Positions 19,573 through 27,467 of a stretch of 64,000 bases of DNA are shown in pieces. The notes beneath the pieces were generated by a model. It saw only the letters and a list, made by a program, of their open reading frames with translations. It was not told where the DNA came from and did not search any database. The first letter of the stretch is position 1, and each line of letters opens with the position of its first letter. Position numbers and translations under genes: made by a program. The DNA is from JAXHMB01 sp034521755. Its GTDB lineage: Bacteria > Bacteroidota > Rhodothermia > Balneolales > Balneolaceae. The stretch covers positions 78,530 to 142,529 of the forward strand of contig JAXHMB010000006.1 in assembly GCA_034521755.1 (NCBI GenBank), read 5' to 3'.

Positions 19573-19737
19573 AATAGTAACCTCGTTATATATTGGTATA
19601 AGCCCTGATAGGCATATTGCTTATCAGCTTATCTAATAAGTTGGTTAAAGCTGTATAACTTTGACAAATAATGCACTACATGATTATGTGGTTTTAAAAT
19701 TAGGAAGAGCTTATTTTAATAGGTGAGCATATCACAA

Positions 19738-19773
19738 ATAAAAAAGCCCTCGCAGAAAACTGCAAGGGCTTGA
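19738..19773 (-). terminator. Rho-independent terminator after tRNA-Gly
   Basis: AAGCCCTCGCAG pairs with CTGCAAGGGCTT around an AAAA loop, with a T-run following on the minus strand. It sits three bases past the tRNA-Gly 3' end. A degraded copy is part of the repeat at 17409-17471. Confidence 0.85.
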
Positions 19774-19775
19774 AG

Positions 19776-19847
19776 AGCGGGAAACGAGATTCGAACTCGC
19801 GACCTTCTCGTTGGCAACGAGATGCTCTACCACTGAGCTATTCCCGC
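19776..19847 (-). tRNA. tRNA-Gly (anticodon GCC)
   Basis: Acceptor GCGGGAA/TTCCCGC, D arm GCTC...GAGC, anticodon arm TCTCG-TTGCCAA-CGAGA with anticodon GCC, T arm CGAG-TTCGAAT-CTCG, discriminator T, no encoded CCA. Seventy-two bases, all arms pair well. This is the intact member of a set of three related copies at 17409, 19776 and 19876. Confidence 0.95.
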
Positions 19848-19875
19848 AATAATTTATTTTAATTGCTTCCATAAA

Positions 19876-19959
19876 GCGAAAACGAGATTTCCCGAGTCCT
19901 CGGAACGACCTTCTCGTTGGTCCCGACACATCGGGGCTCTAGCACTCAGCTATTCCCGC
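19876..19959 (-). pseudogene. Pseudo-tRNA-Gly with two hairpin replacements
   Basis: Aligned on the plus strand to the intact tRNA-Gly, this copy shares ACGAGATT, CGACCTTCTCGTTGG, CTCT and CTCAGCTATTCCCGC (one base off). The T-loop part CGAACTCG is replaced by TCCCGAGTCCTCGGAA (19890-19905), and the anticodon-arm part CAACGAGATG by TCCCGACACATCGGGG (19921-19936). Both inserts are hairpins of the same TCCCGA/TCGGGA type as in the pseudo-tRNA-Pro copies. It lies 28 bases upstream of the intact gene. Confidence 0.8.
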
Positions 19960-20024
19960 TTTTGAAAGAGTCCCAAATATAAGGCGCTTAGGGTATACAT
20001 TTCAACAGTAATTTTGAAAATTAT

Positions 20025-20097
20025 GTCATCCTGAATTTAGTTCAGGATCTAAAGCACAATTTCCTATAGCAGCTTTTTCTAAGGTGATCAGCATGAC
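20025..20097. repeat. Dispersed inverted-repeat element, copy 1
   Basis: A 73-base imperfect inverted repeat beginning GTCATCCTGAATTTAGTTCA and ending GATCAGCATGAC, containing the hairpin TCCTGA-N7-TCAGGA. It shares its plan and about half of its bases with 37788-37864. It lies between the pseudo-tRNA-Gly and the cupin gene end. Confidence 0.65.
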
Positions 20098-20114
20098 ACG
20101 TATCCTGACATGTG

Positions 20115-20573
20115 CTATCGCTTAATCTTTTTGAGCGTTTCACTAGAACTGATAATCTCTTTTATTTCCTCATCATCAGGCAGCATGGGCTTATCCCTGT
20201 ATCTATCTACGATGCACAAAAAGCCGAGTGGTTCTTGCTTATCTGCTTGAAACTGGTGCATGGTTTCGGGTGAAATATAGACCACATCATGCAGGCCAAG
20301 CTCATACACTTCATTATCCAAAATCACTGAGCCTGATCCTCGAATAATGACTACCGAATGTGGGTGGCGGTGATGCTCAAATGATGTATATCCACCTGCC
20401 TCTACCTCAAAATAGCGTGTTTGAAAATTTAGCTGCTGCTCATCATTTCCTTCTCCCAACAGCGAATATCGAGTTACCCCTTCATAACAACCGGGATCAT
20501 CTTTATACTTTTTTTGCGGTACACCCTTCCACTGATAATCTTTGCTTTTAATAACTTTTGAATTGTTTGTCAT
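20115..20573 (-). CDS. Cupin, candidate methylthioxylulose-5-phosphate methylsulfurylase
   Basis: About 152 residues with one cupin_2 barrel. The metal motif is in YTSFEHHRHPHSVVIIRG (H-x-H plus further His) and the second motif in VVYISPETMHQF. The start is MTNNSKVI at 20573, preceded by GAAGGTG; the upstream in-frame ATG (20606) lies inside the preceding gene. It begins 11 bases after the RuBisCO-like gene stop. In Rhodospirillum rubrum a cupin encoded with a RuBisCO-like protein removes the methylthiol group from 1-methylthio-xylulose 5-phosphate to give DXP; the same pairing here makes that role plausible. Other cupin functions cannot be excluded from sequence alone. Confidence 0.75.
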   Translation of the reverse strand: MTNNSKVIKSKDYQWKGVPQKKYKDDPGCYEGVTRYSLLGEGNDEQQLNFQTRYFEVEAGGYTSFEHHRHPHSVVIIRGSGSVILDNEVYELGLHDVVYISPETMHQFQADKQEPLGFLCIVDRYRDKPMLPDDEEIKEIISSSETLKKIKR

Positions 20574-20586
20574 AGCAATTTCACCT

Positions 20587-21690
20587 TCACTTAAGCATAG
20601 CCCCAAATTCTTCAGCTGCTACTTTGAGTCCTTCGGGATGTTCATACAAACTGCCTCCTATCAAAAATATAGTATCCGTACCATAGCTTTCAAGCCAGTC
20701 AGTCACAGTTGATCTTTTAATACCTCCACCCGGAACAGGAAACGATTTTTTGAACGGCAACTTTTCTGATCTTGCTGCATTGACGATATCTTGGCATTCT
20801 TTTTTCGAAAAGGAAAACCGTCCGTCTTTATTGGGAAATATTATCCCATCAGCACCAAGTGCTCTCCAAAGTTCTCCATAAAGGAAGTCCGGTGACAAAC
20901 CTTTGGAATCTACTGTTGTGAGTGAACCTGAAAAAGCGGGGTGCCCCAAAATAGGTAATTCAATATTCATCCCGGCTAATTGATGCATCGTTTCAAGTCC
21001 TGCAATATGCGGACAAATAAGTACACCATCTGCCCCAAGCTCAGCAGCCAACTCATATCTTTTAATAGAATCACTGGCTAAAGCCGTAATATTCGGAAAA
21101 TATAGCGATCGCTTACCGGTTTTTTCTGCTGCCCTTTCCAGTGCGTTTACACAAGCCTTCACCCTGTCACTGAAAGGGGCATACTCTTGATTCGCCAACC
21201 CATGATCATCTTTGATGATATCAATACCGCCCAAAGCGAACTGATAACAAAAGTCAGCCAGCTCGTTTACACTGCTGCCCAGTGGTTTTAATGCGGTACA
21301 GCTTAGTGCGTGATCACTGACGCCTGTCATTTCTCGAAGGCCTTCAATTCCAAAAGATGGCCCATTAAAAAAACTGCCGTTCAGCTTTTCCCACTCCGCA
21401 ACAATGACCTTAATTCCAGGCTGAAGTGAAATATTGCCGTACAGAATATTTATGAACTGGGAAATATCATTGCCAACATTCTTAAGGGGCCAGGAAATAG
21501 AAATCTTCCATGATGTGTCGCCCAGCTGCTCTTTGGATGATAGGTTTCCAACAACTTTGGTTTCAATTTCTCCGGATATTACCGAGCGGGGAAGCTCTGT
21601 ACTTTGTTCGAGACAAATTCCTTCAATCTTTTGGTCAATTTCTTCTTCATGCTGAAGAGTGACCAAATACGTAATGTCGAAGGTTTTCAT
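20587..21690 (-). CDS. RuBisCO-like protein (form IV)
   Basis: A 367-residue RuBisCO large-subunit fold lacking carboxylase chemistry. Lys135 in CTALKPLGSS is the counterpart of the catalytic Lys175. GGIDIIKDDHG keeps the carbamylated Lys (Lys160) and two Asp (161-162), but has His163 in place of the metal-binding Glu. HPAFSGSLT, PVPGGGI and FLIGGSLYEHP make up the C-terminal barrel loops, with the phosphate-binding glycines. The changed Glu and non-canonical loop 6 place it among RuBisCO-like proteins. Paired with a cupin, it best fits the MTA-isoprenoid shunt (5-methylthioribulose-1-phosphate isomerisation), while the methionine-salvage enolase MtnW is a second option. Follows purA by 35 bases. 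Confidence 0.85.
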   Translation of the reverse strand: MKTFDITYLVTLQHEEEIDQKIEGICLEQSTELPRSVISGEIETKVVGNLSSKEQLGDTSWKISISWPLKNVGNDISQFINILYGNISLQPGIKVIVAEWEKLNGSFFNGPSFGIEGLREMTGVSDHALSCTALKPLGSSVNELADFCYQFALGGIDIIKDDHGLANQEYAPFSDRVKACVNALERAAEKTGKRSLYFPNITALASDSIKRYELAAELGADGVLICPHIAGLETMHQLAGMNIELPILGHPAFSGSLTTVDSKGLSPDFLYGELWRALGADGIIFPNKDGRFSFSKKECQDIVNAARSEKLPFKKSFPVPGGGIKRSTVTDWLESYGTDTIFLIGGSLYEHPEGLKVAAEEFGAMLK

Positions 21691-21725
21691 GAGAACTTAT
21701 TAAGTAAACTTAGCAGCCTGCTATG

Positions 21726-23000
21726 CTAGACTACTATTGTTTCAGAACGCTTTGGACCTTTAGAAAGAATTTTCATATCCACATCAAGGTAGTCCTGTAT
21801 AAATTGTACATATTCTCTTGCTTCTTTTGGTAATTTTTCCACGCTGCTGTAGGTGCTGATATCCTGTTTCCAGCCCGGCAAGGTAGTATAAATCGGTGTT
21901 ACAGATTCTACTTCGGTAAGATCCAATGGATATACGTCTGTTTTATGACCGCCAATATCATACTCTGTACATAGCTTTATTTTATCAAAATCATCCAGGA
22001 TATCCATCTTGGTAATGGCAAGTTCATTTATGCCATTAATGCGAACAGCATATTTTAGAGCAACGAGGTCAATCCATCCACAGCGGCGTGGACGTCCGGT
22101 AGTAGCACCAAACTCCTGACCTTTTTCACGAAGCAGTTCTCCAAACTCATCTTCCAGTTCGGTTGGAAAGGGTCCGTTGCCCACACGCGTACAGTATGCC
22201 TTGGTAATACCCATCACATGTTCAATAGCTGTTGGTGGAATACCTGATCCGGTACAAGCACCTCCTGCAGTTGGAGAAGAAGATGTGACGTAAGGATACG
22301 TACCATGATCAATATCCAACAAACTACCCTGGGCCCCCTCAAGCAAAATTTCTTTACCAGATTCTATGGCCTCGTGCAAAATATTGCTGGTATTTTTTAT
22401 ATAGGGACAAAGTCTATCAGCGGCCGCCAGCGCATCATCTAAAATCTCCTGCACGTCCAGCGTATCAACCTTATAGATATGCCGAAGTGATTCATTAATA
22501 TCTTTAAGATTGCTTTCTACCTTTGATTTGAACGCCTCGGGGTGAAACAAATCTGACATGCGAATACCTACCCGAGATACCTTACTAACATAAGCCGGAC
22601 CAATACCTCTGCCGGTAGTACCAATGGCATCCTCACCACGATGCTTTTCTTTTACCTGATCCAGAACTTGATGATAAGGTAAAATAACGTGTGCCGAATT
22701 ACTGATGTGAAGCCGGTCTTTGAGGTTCACCCCCATTCCCTCAACTGTTTTTATTTCTTCCAGCAAGGCATAAGGATCAATAACAACGCCATTGCCAATT
22801 ATACATTCTGCCGAGCCATTAAAAATCCCGGACGGAATGAGGTGTAGCACTACCTTTTGATCGTCAAACTTCAGGGTATGGCCGGCATTGGCCCCTCCCT
22901 GGTAGCGGACGACATAGTCTGCCTCCTTGCTTAATAAGTCAACAACTTTTCCTTTTCCTTCATCGCCCCACTGGGCACCGACAACTACTCGAATAGACAT
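21726..23000 (-). CDS. purA: Adenylosuccinate synthetase
   Basis: First step from IMP to AMP: IMP + Asp + GTP to adenylosuccinate. The 424-residue protein starts MSIRVVVGAQWGDEGKGKVV with the catalytic Asp and the GDEGKGK GTP loop. GANAGHT carries the catalytic His, and the IMP-binding ATTGRPRRCGWID is in the C-terminal half. Length and motif order are normal and the frame is intact, unlike its neighbours. A terminator separates it from the STAS gene upstream. The RuBisCO-like gene follows at 35 bases, so transcription may continue into it. Confidence 0.97.
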   Translation of the reverse strand: MSIRVVVGAQWGDEGKGKVVDLLSKEADYVVRYQGGANAGHTLKFDDQKVVLHLIPSGIFNGSAECIIGNGVVIDPYALLEEIKTVEGMGVNLKDRLHISNSAHVILPYHQVLDQVKEKHRGEDAIGTTGRGIGPAYVSKVSRVGIRMSDLFHPEAFKSKVESNLKDINESLRHIYKVDTLDVQEILDDALAAADRLCPYIKNTSNILHEAIESGKEILLEGAQGSLLDIDHGTYPYVTSSSPTAGGACTGSGIPPTAIEHVMGITKAYCTRVGNGPFPTELEDEFGELLREKGQEFGATTGRPRRCGWIDLVALKYAVRINGINELAITKMDILDDFDKIKLCTEYDIGGHKTDVYPLDLTEVESVTPIYTTLPGWKQDISTYSSVEKLPKEAREYVQFIQDYLDVDMKILSKGPKRSETIVV

Positions 23001-23018
23001 AGATTAATTTTTGCACAA

Positions 23019-23048
23019 AAAAAGGGGTGCTAAATCACCCCTTTTTAA
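23019..23048. terminator. Terminator between STAS gene and purA
   Basis: AAAAAGGGGTG pairs with CACCCCTTTTT around a six-base loop, A/T-rich on both sides, so it can act on either strand. On the minus strand it ends the secD-secF-STAS group. Confidence 0.8.
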
Positions 23049-23067
23049 AAGTTAAACTGGATGTGAA

Positions 23068-23415
23068 TTAGCTTTCCTCAGAATAGGATTCTACAGCTTT
23101 ATCTACAGATTTAAAATGCTTAAATACGGTAATGAGCTTCGTTACAACTAACAAGCTTTCAATTTTATCACTTGCATTAGCAATACGAAGATCTCCATCT
23201 GCTTTTCGCATGGTGGTAAGTCCACCAATGAGCATCCCTAATCCTGAAGAGTTCATAAACTTGACCTTACTCAGATCTACAACCACATTGGTCTGATCCT
23301 TTTCGATAAGTTCGTGAAGTTTTTCGTTGAGGCTTACAGCATCCGGGCCTCCCATAACGTTTCCTTTAAACTCTATAACTACACAGTTGTAACGCTCCGA
23401 AACATTGAAATTCAT
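23068..23415 (-). CDS. STAS-domain anti-sigma factor antagonist
   Basis: A 115-residue single STAS domain. The signature VVDLSKVKFMNSSGLGMLIG holds the Ser expected to be phosphorylated by a partner anti-sigma kinase (the SpoIIAA/RsbV arrangement). The start MNFNVSERY is preceded by an A/T-rich Shine-Dalgarno-poor leader. No RsbW-like kinase or sigma factor is visible in the window. It lies 34 bases after secF and may be co-transcribed with secD-secF. Confidence 0.85.
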   Translation of the reverse strand: MNFNVSERYNCVVIEFKGNVMGGPDAVSLNEKLHELIEKDQTNVVVDLSKVKFMNSSGLGMLIGGLTTMRKADGDLRIANASDKIESLLVVTKLITVFKHFKSVDKAVESYSEES

Positions 23416-23449
23416 TTTTTATCCTATTGGTTAATGTTAGGAGTTCAAT

Positions 23450-24365
23450 TTAAGATGCTTCTCTTCTGCGGTGAAGCTCGACAACGGTAGCACTGGCTAC
23501 AAACAATGAACTGTAAGTACCAATGATGACACCGAGCATCAGCGCAAATGAAAATCCTTTAAGTACTTCACCGCCAAAGATAAATAGCACGGTTACCACA
23601 AACAAGGTCGTAATTGAAGTAATGACCGTACGGCTTAACGTATCATTCAGACTCTTGTTGATCATCTCATTATAATCCATTGTTTTAAACTGAAGCATGT
23701 TTTCTCGAATGCGATCGTACACTACCACCGTATCATTCAGCGAATAACCCACAATGGTCAGAAATGCAGCAATCATCGCCTGATCAATCTGCATGCTGAA
23801 TGGAGCAATATTATTAAAGATTGTGAAAACCCCTAATACAATTACTACATCATGGAAAAGTGCCACCACCGCACCCATTGAAAAGGTCCAGTTTTTAAAG
23901 CGAATCAAGATGTAGATAAAGATAACCACCAGTGCAAAAATCACAGCATTAAGCGCACCGCTTTTGAGATCTTCAGCAAAACGAGGTCCTACCACATCTG
24001 GTCTTAATCAACTGATACGCATCATTATCGGGATAAGATTGTGCAATGACAGAGGTGATAATATCCTCTACTACAGAAATTTCGCTTTCATTATCCGTTC
24101 TGATCAGAATATCAGTGTCAGATCCAAACTTTTTAACTTCGGGAGCTCCTTCCAAAGGTTCAGTTAATATGCTTCTGATATCTGATACCTGTACAGGTTG
24201 ATCAAACTCCAGAACATATTCCTTACCGCCTCTGAAGTCAATGCCATACTGCAAGCCTTTTGTTGTAATGCCTATAAGAGCTGCAATAAACAGTGTAGCG
24301 GAAATAAAGTAAGCTATTTTGTGTGCTTTTATAAAGTCAAAACTTGGTGTTTCAAACCATCTCAT
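23450..24365 (-). CDS. secF: Protein translocase subunit SecF, frameshifted
   Basis: Partner of SecD in proton-driven pulling of exported proteins through SecYEG. The N-terminal fragment (MRWFETPSFDFIKAHKIAYF, first helix about residues 13-35, then IDFRGGKEYVLEF) ends in a nonsense tail. The continuation DVVGPRFAEDLKSGA starts after one shift near 23990. The rest has five hydrophobic segments and the RND-type YSLNDTVVVYDRIRE signature. Joined length is about 304 residues, as usual. It follows secD by 42 bases. Confidence 0.93.
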
Positions 24366-24407
24366 AATTAGTGTTCCTCAGTATTCTTGTATTAAAATTC
24401 TTTTGGA

Positions 24408-26221
24408 TTAGCCGAAATTCAGCTCAGCTGTTTTATCTCGTGTCAGGTAATCAATCACAACGCGTGTTATCACAATAGCGCTAAAGAGCGAAGCTACGAT
24501 ACCTGCCATCAATGTTACCGCAAAACCTTTGATAGGACCTACTCCAAAACTGTACAGAATGATTCCCACAAAGAAGGTAGTTACGTTGGCATCTACAATG
24601 GCACTCATAGCGTTGGCATAGCCGGCATCGATAGCTGCTCGCAAGGTTTTGCCCGATCGTTGTTCTTCACGTATTCGATCAAATATGAGTACGTTGGCAT
24701 CTACCGCCATACCGATGGTTAATACAATACCGGCAATACCGGGTAAAGTAAGCGTTGCCTTAAAGGCAGCTAATATTCCAAAAATAAATAGAATGTTAAG
24801 CACCAAGGCCAGGTCGGCAATGGCACCCCCCTTTCGGTAATACACAATCATAAAAATAGCCACACAGAAAAGTCCGGCAACAGTGGAATAAAATCCATCT
24901 TGAATGGACTCTTCACCTAGAGTAGCACCAACCGTGCGCTCCTCAATAATATCAAGTGGAGCAGGCAGTGCACCTGAAAGTAAAATATTTACCAAGTCTT
25001 GTGCTTCGGCAACATCATTCAGTCCTGATATCGATGAACTTCCACCGGAAATTTTTGTCTCAACATTTGGATAAGAATACACATATCCATCGAGAATAAT
25101 AGCAACAGGATCACCAATGTTAGCACCCGTAATGCGTGCCCACCTTCTGGCCCCGTCACTATTCATATCCATCGAAACACGAGGTTGATTGGTGGTTTGA
25201 TCAAACTGCACGCTGGCTTCTTCAATCACATCACCTGTCAATTCAATTTGTGAACGTACTGCCACAAGCTCAAATAATTCGATCCCTTGATCTTCAACGG
25301 TTTGAAATGGAGTTGCACCCCACATAAGTTCTGTGTTTCTGGGGAGTAATCTTTGCACTTCCGGCATTTGTATCAACTCATTAACCCTGGCCGTATCTTC
25401 AGCAGCGGCATAACCAAATAAAGCTTCTCTTTGAACTTGAAGGTTTAGTACCTGAGTTAATTCGTTTACACCTTGACCTGAAGTTGTGTCATCAGCCGCT
25501 CTTTGATCAAAGAATTCTATAATTTGCTGTCTTGCAGTATTTAATTGGTCCGAATCCGGAGTAAGACGGAATTCTAATCGAGCGGTTCCTTTTAATAGAT
25601 CCCTAACTCTTTGTTTTTCCGCTACACCCGGCAGTTCAACAACAATACGATTGTTGCCCTGCTTCAGGATTGATGGTTCGTTTACCCCGTAGCGATCTAC
25701 ACGTGTACGAATAATTTCCATGGCCCGGTCAACTGCACTGTCCCGCTGTTTCTTGAGATAAGCCTGAATTTCTTCGTTGCTCGAACGCCGGGTAATATTT
25801 TCGGCATCGGAGCGATAATACCTGCTGAGCCGTGCATTGGGATCACGACGTTCAAATTCCTGCACCATCTCATCAATAAAGTCAGTACCATTTTCTAGAG
25901 CTCGCTCTTTTGCAACATCAATGACATTGTTAAGTGTACTGTCAGCGTATTCATCGGCTAATTCGCGAACCAGTCTTGGTGTTCCCACTTCCATGGTTAC
26001 ATGCATACCGCCTTGAAGGTCAAGACCCAGTGAAAGCGAATTTTGCCGCAATTCCTGAATGCGTCCCGCATTTTGCTCTCAGTGTACTGAGCATGTTCAG
26101 CCTGAGGCAGATCTTCAATATAATTCTGTTCCAATTGGTATTGTACCGTTGGCCATAAATAATAAATAGAGATACCCAGGAAGACTGCTATAAAAAATAA
26201 TTTTGTTCCGTTGCCTTGCAT
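24408..26221 (-). CDS. secD: Protein translocase subunit SecD, frameshifted
   Basis: About 604 residues. The N-terminal helix (KLFFIAVFLGISIYYLWP, about residues 7-24) is in one frame. After a shift near 26060 the main frame gives LGLDLQGGMH, the large periplasmic P1 domain with RVDRYGVNEPSI and VELPGV, and then six membrane helices with the VDANVLIFDRIREE signature that mirrors SecF. Without correction the first 60 residues are cut off from the rest. Gene order secD-secF-STAS, all on the minus strand. Confidence 0.95.
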
Positions 26222-26305
26222 AAGATTATTGTTTAATACGTTATAAAATAAGGTGTAATATAGCTACCCGAAAAGGATTAGAATGAATGGAATAGCTGTT
26301 AAAAC

Positions 26306-26851
26306 TTAGGGAGCACCAATAGCGATGCCACCTTCCATAGGAGTCAGGCTTCTGTCAAAATAATTTTCGAAAAGAAACGATTCGCCAAGGACTTTTAGAG
26401 AAGAGTCAAACTTATCTGAAATAAAACCGGCATGGTTTGAAGCTCCAAATTTATCAACATGAACAGCATGGGCAGGTTTCAGTATTTCAGGCATCGGCGC
26501 CTTAGCCATACCATTAGCTGCCCGTAAGTGGTTCCACTTAATAAGCAACAACTTATACAGTTGCTTTGACTCTACGTTGTTTAAAGTGGCATTTTGAGTA
26601 AGATTATACTTGGCAAATACCGCTGATACCTTTTTAATAAGTACATCTTCACTGACACTATTATTGCGAATATCATTTAGCTCTTTTTGGAAGGATGTAT
26701 TATTCGCTTTTTGAGCTACGGTATGGAGAAAGTTATCAACCGCTTCTGAAGAGTTCTTGGCTGATGCAGGCTGTATCAAAAACAGTCCAAAGCCCACCCA
26801 CAATGTGGAAATAACCAACAACTTTGATATGGAAGAACGCAATATCTGCAT
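26306..26851 (-). CDS. Exported hypothetical protein
   Basis: A 181-residue protein with a clear signal peptide (hydrophobic core LLVISTLWVGFGLFLI, cleavage after PASA around residue 31). The mature part is helical, with KVSAVFAKYNLT and LYKLLLIKWNHLRAA segments, followed by a proline-rich linker and a short C-terminal segment. No family recognised. It is the first intact minus-strand gene after the frameshift-rich region, about 85 bases beyond the secD start. Probably periplasmic. Confidence 0.65.
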   Translation of the reverse strand: MQILRSSISKLLVISTLWVGFGLFLIQPASAKNSSEAVDNFLHTVAQKANNTSFQKELNDIRNNSVSEDVLIKKVSAVFAKYNLTQNATLNNVESKQLYKLLLIKWNHLRAANGMAKAPMPEILKPAHAVHVDKFGASNHAGFISDKFDSSLKVLGESFLFENYFDRSLTPMEGGIAIGAP

Positions 26852-27060
26852 AAGTCTCAGAAAATAGTCAGAAAGAAAGTAGAGGACAAACTTTTTTTAG
26901 ACCCATATTTTATTTGAATTGTCTCTTTCTAATCAAGTGTGGAACCATAACTTGCATTAAACTATTATATTACAAAGAGTTCTAGTTCTATTGATAAAAT
27001 TATTTTCTAGAACGTTATCCAACCAACGAATAGGATTAATAACTCAAACATATTTTTACT

Positions 27061-27417
27061 ATGAATAAAGTAGCTATAATTGTGTTAGCAGAAGAAGGAT
27101 CTCATGAATCTTTGGGAAGAGTAGTTAATGCGCTGGAATTTGCTAAAGAACTCAAAGAAAATAACGATGAAGTCCGCATGGTTTTTGACGGAGCAGGTAC
27201 AACATTTATCCCGGCATTAGAGGATGAAGAACATGATGCGCACCCACTTTATAAAGCTGTTGAAGATACCATCGATGGGGCATGTAAATTTTGCTCAAAA
27301 GCCTTTGGTGTCATTAAAGAAGTAAGTAAAAGTGATATAGACCTACTGGATGACTATGACGAGCATCCAAGCTTGCGCACATACATTTCGGAAGGATACC
27401 AGGTTGTCACATTCTAA
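27061..27417 (+). CDS. DsrE-like family protein
   Basis: A 118-residue single-domain alpha/beta protein of the DsrE/DsrF-like fold. The first strand KVAIIVLAEE, the nucleotide-like loop around FDGAGTTFIPAL, and the cysteine-bearing helix CKFCSKAFGV (C-x2-C) are typical. In dissimilatory sulfur systems such proteins relay sulfane sulfur through one Cys; stand-alone homologues like this are common in non-sulfur bacteria with unknown role. It is transcribed alone and ends at a bidirectional hairpin shared with uvrA. Confidence 0.8.
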   Translation: MNKVAIIVLAEEGSHESLGRVVNALEFAKELKENNDEVRMVFDGAGTTFIPALEDEEHDAHPLYKAVEDTIDGACKFCSKAFGVIKEVSKSDIDLLDDYDEHPSLRTYISEGYQVVTF

Positions 27418-27427
27418 CAGATGGAAT

Positions 27428-27464
27428 ATGTACAAAAGCTGTCACAGAAATGCGGCAGCTTTTG
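27428..27464. terminator. Bidirectional terminator between dsrE-like gene and uvrA
   Basis: TACAAAAGCTG pairs with CAGCTTTTGTA across a loop of about 15 bases, lying between two converging genes, with A- and T-rich ends suiting both strands. Confidence 0.75.
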
Positions 27465-27467
27465 TAT

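Larger units (their letters stand above)
17472..19727. mobile_element. Possible small island between tRNA-Gly repeats
   Basis: The segment between the two tRNA-Gly-derived repeats holds only two lipoprotein genes and no recombinase. The same geometry (intact tRNA with its 3' end facing the segment, 3'-end fragment at the far side) is seen at the tRNA-Pro island. A tandem tRNA duplication with later expansion could give the same picture. Confidence 0.45.
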
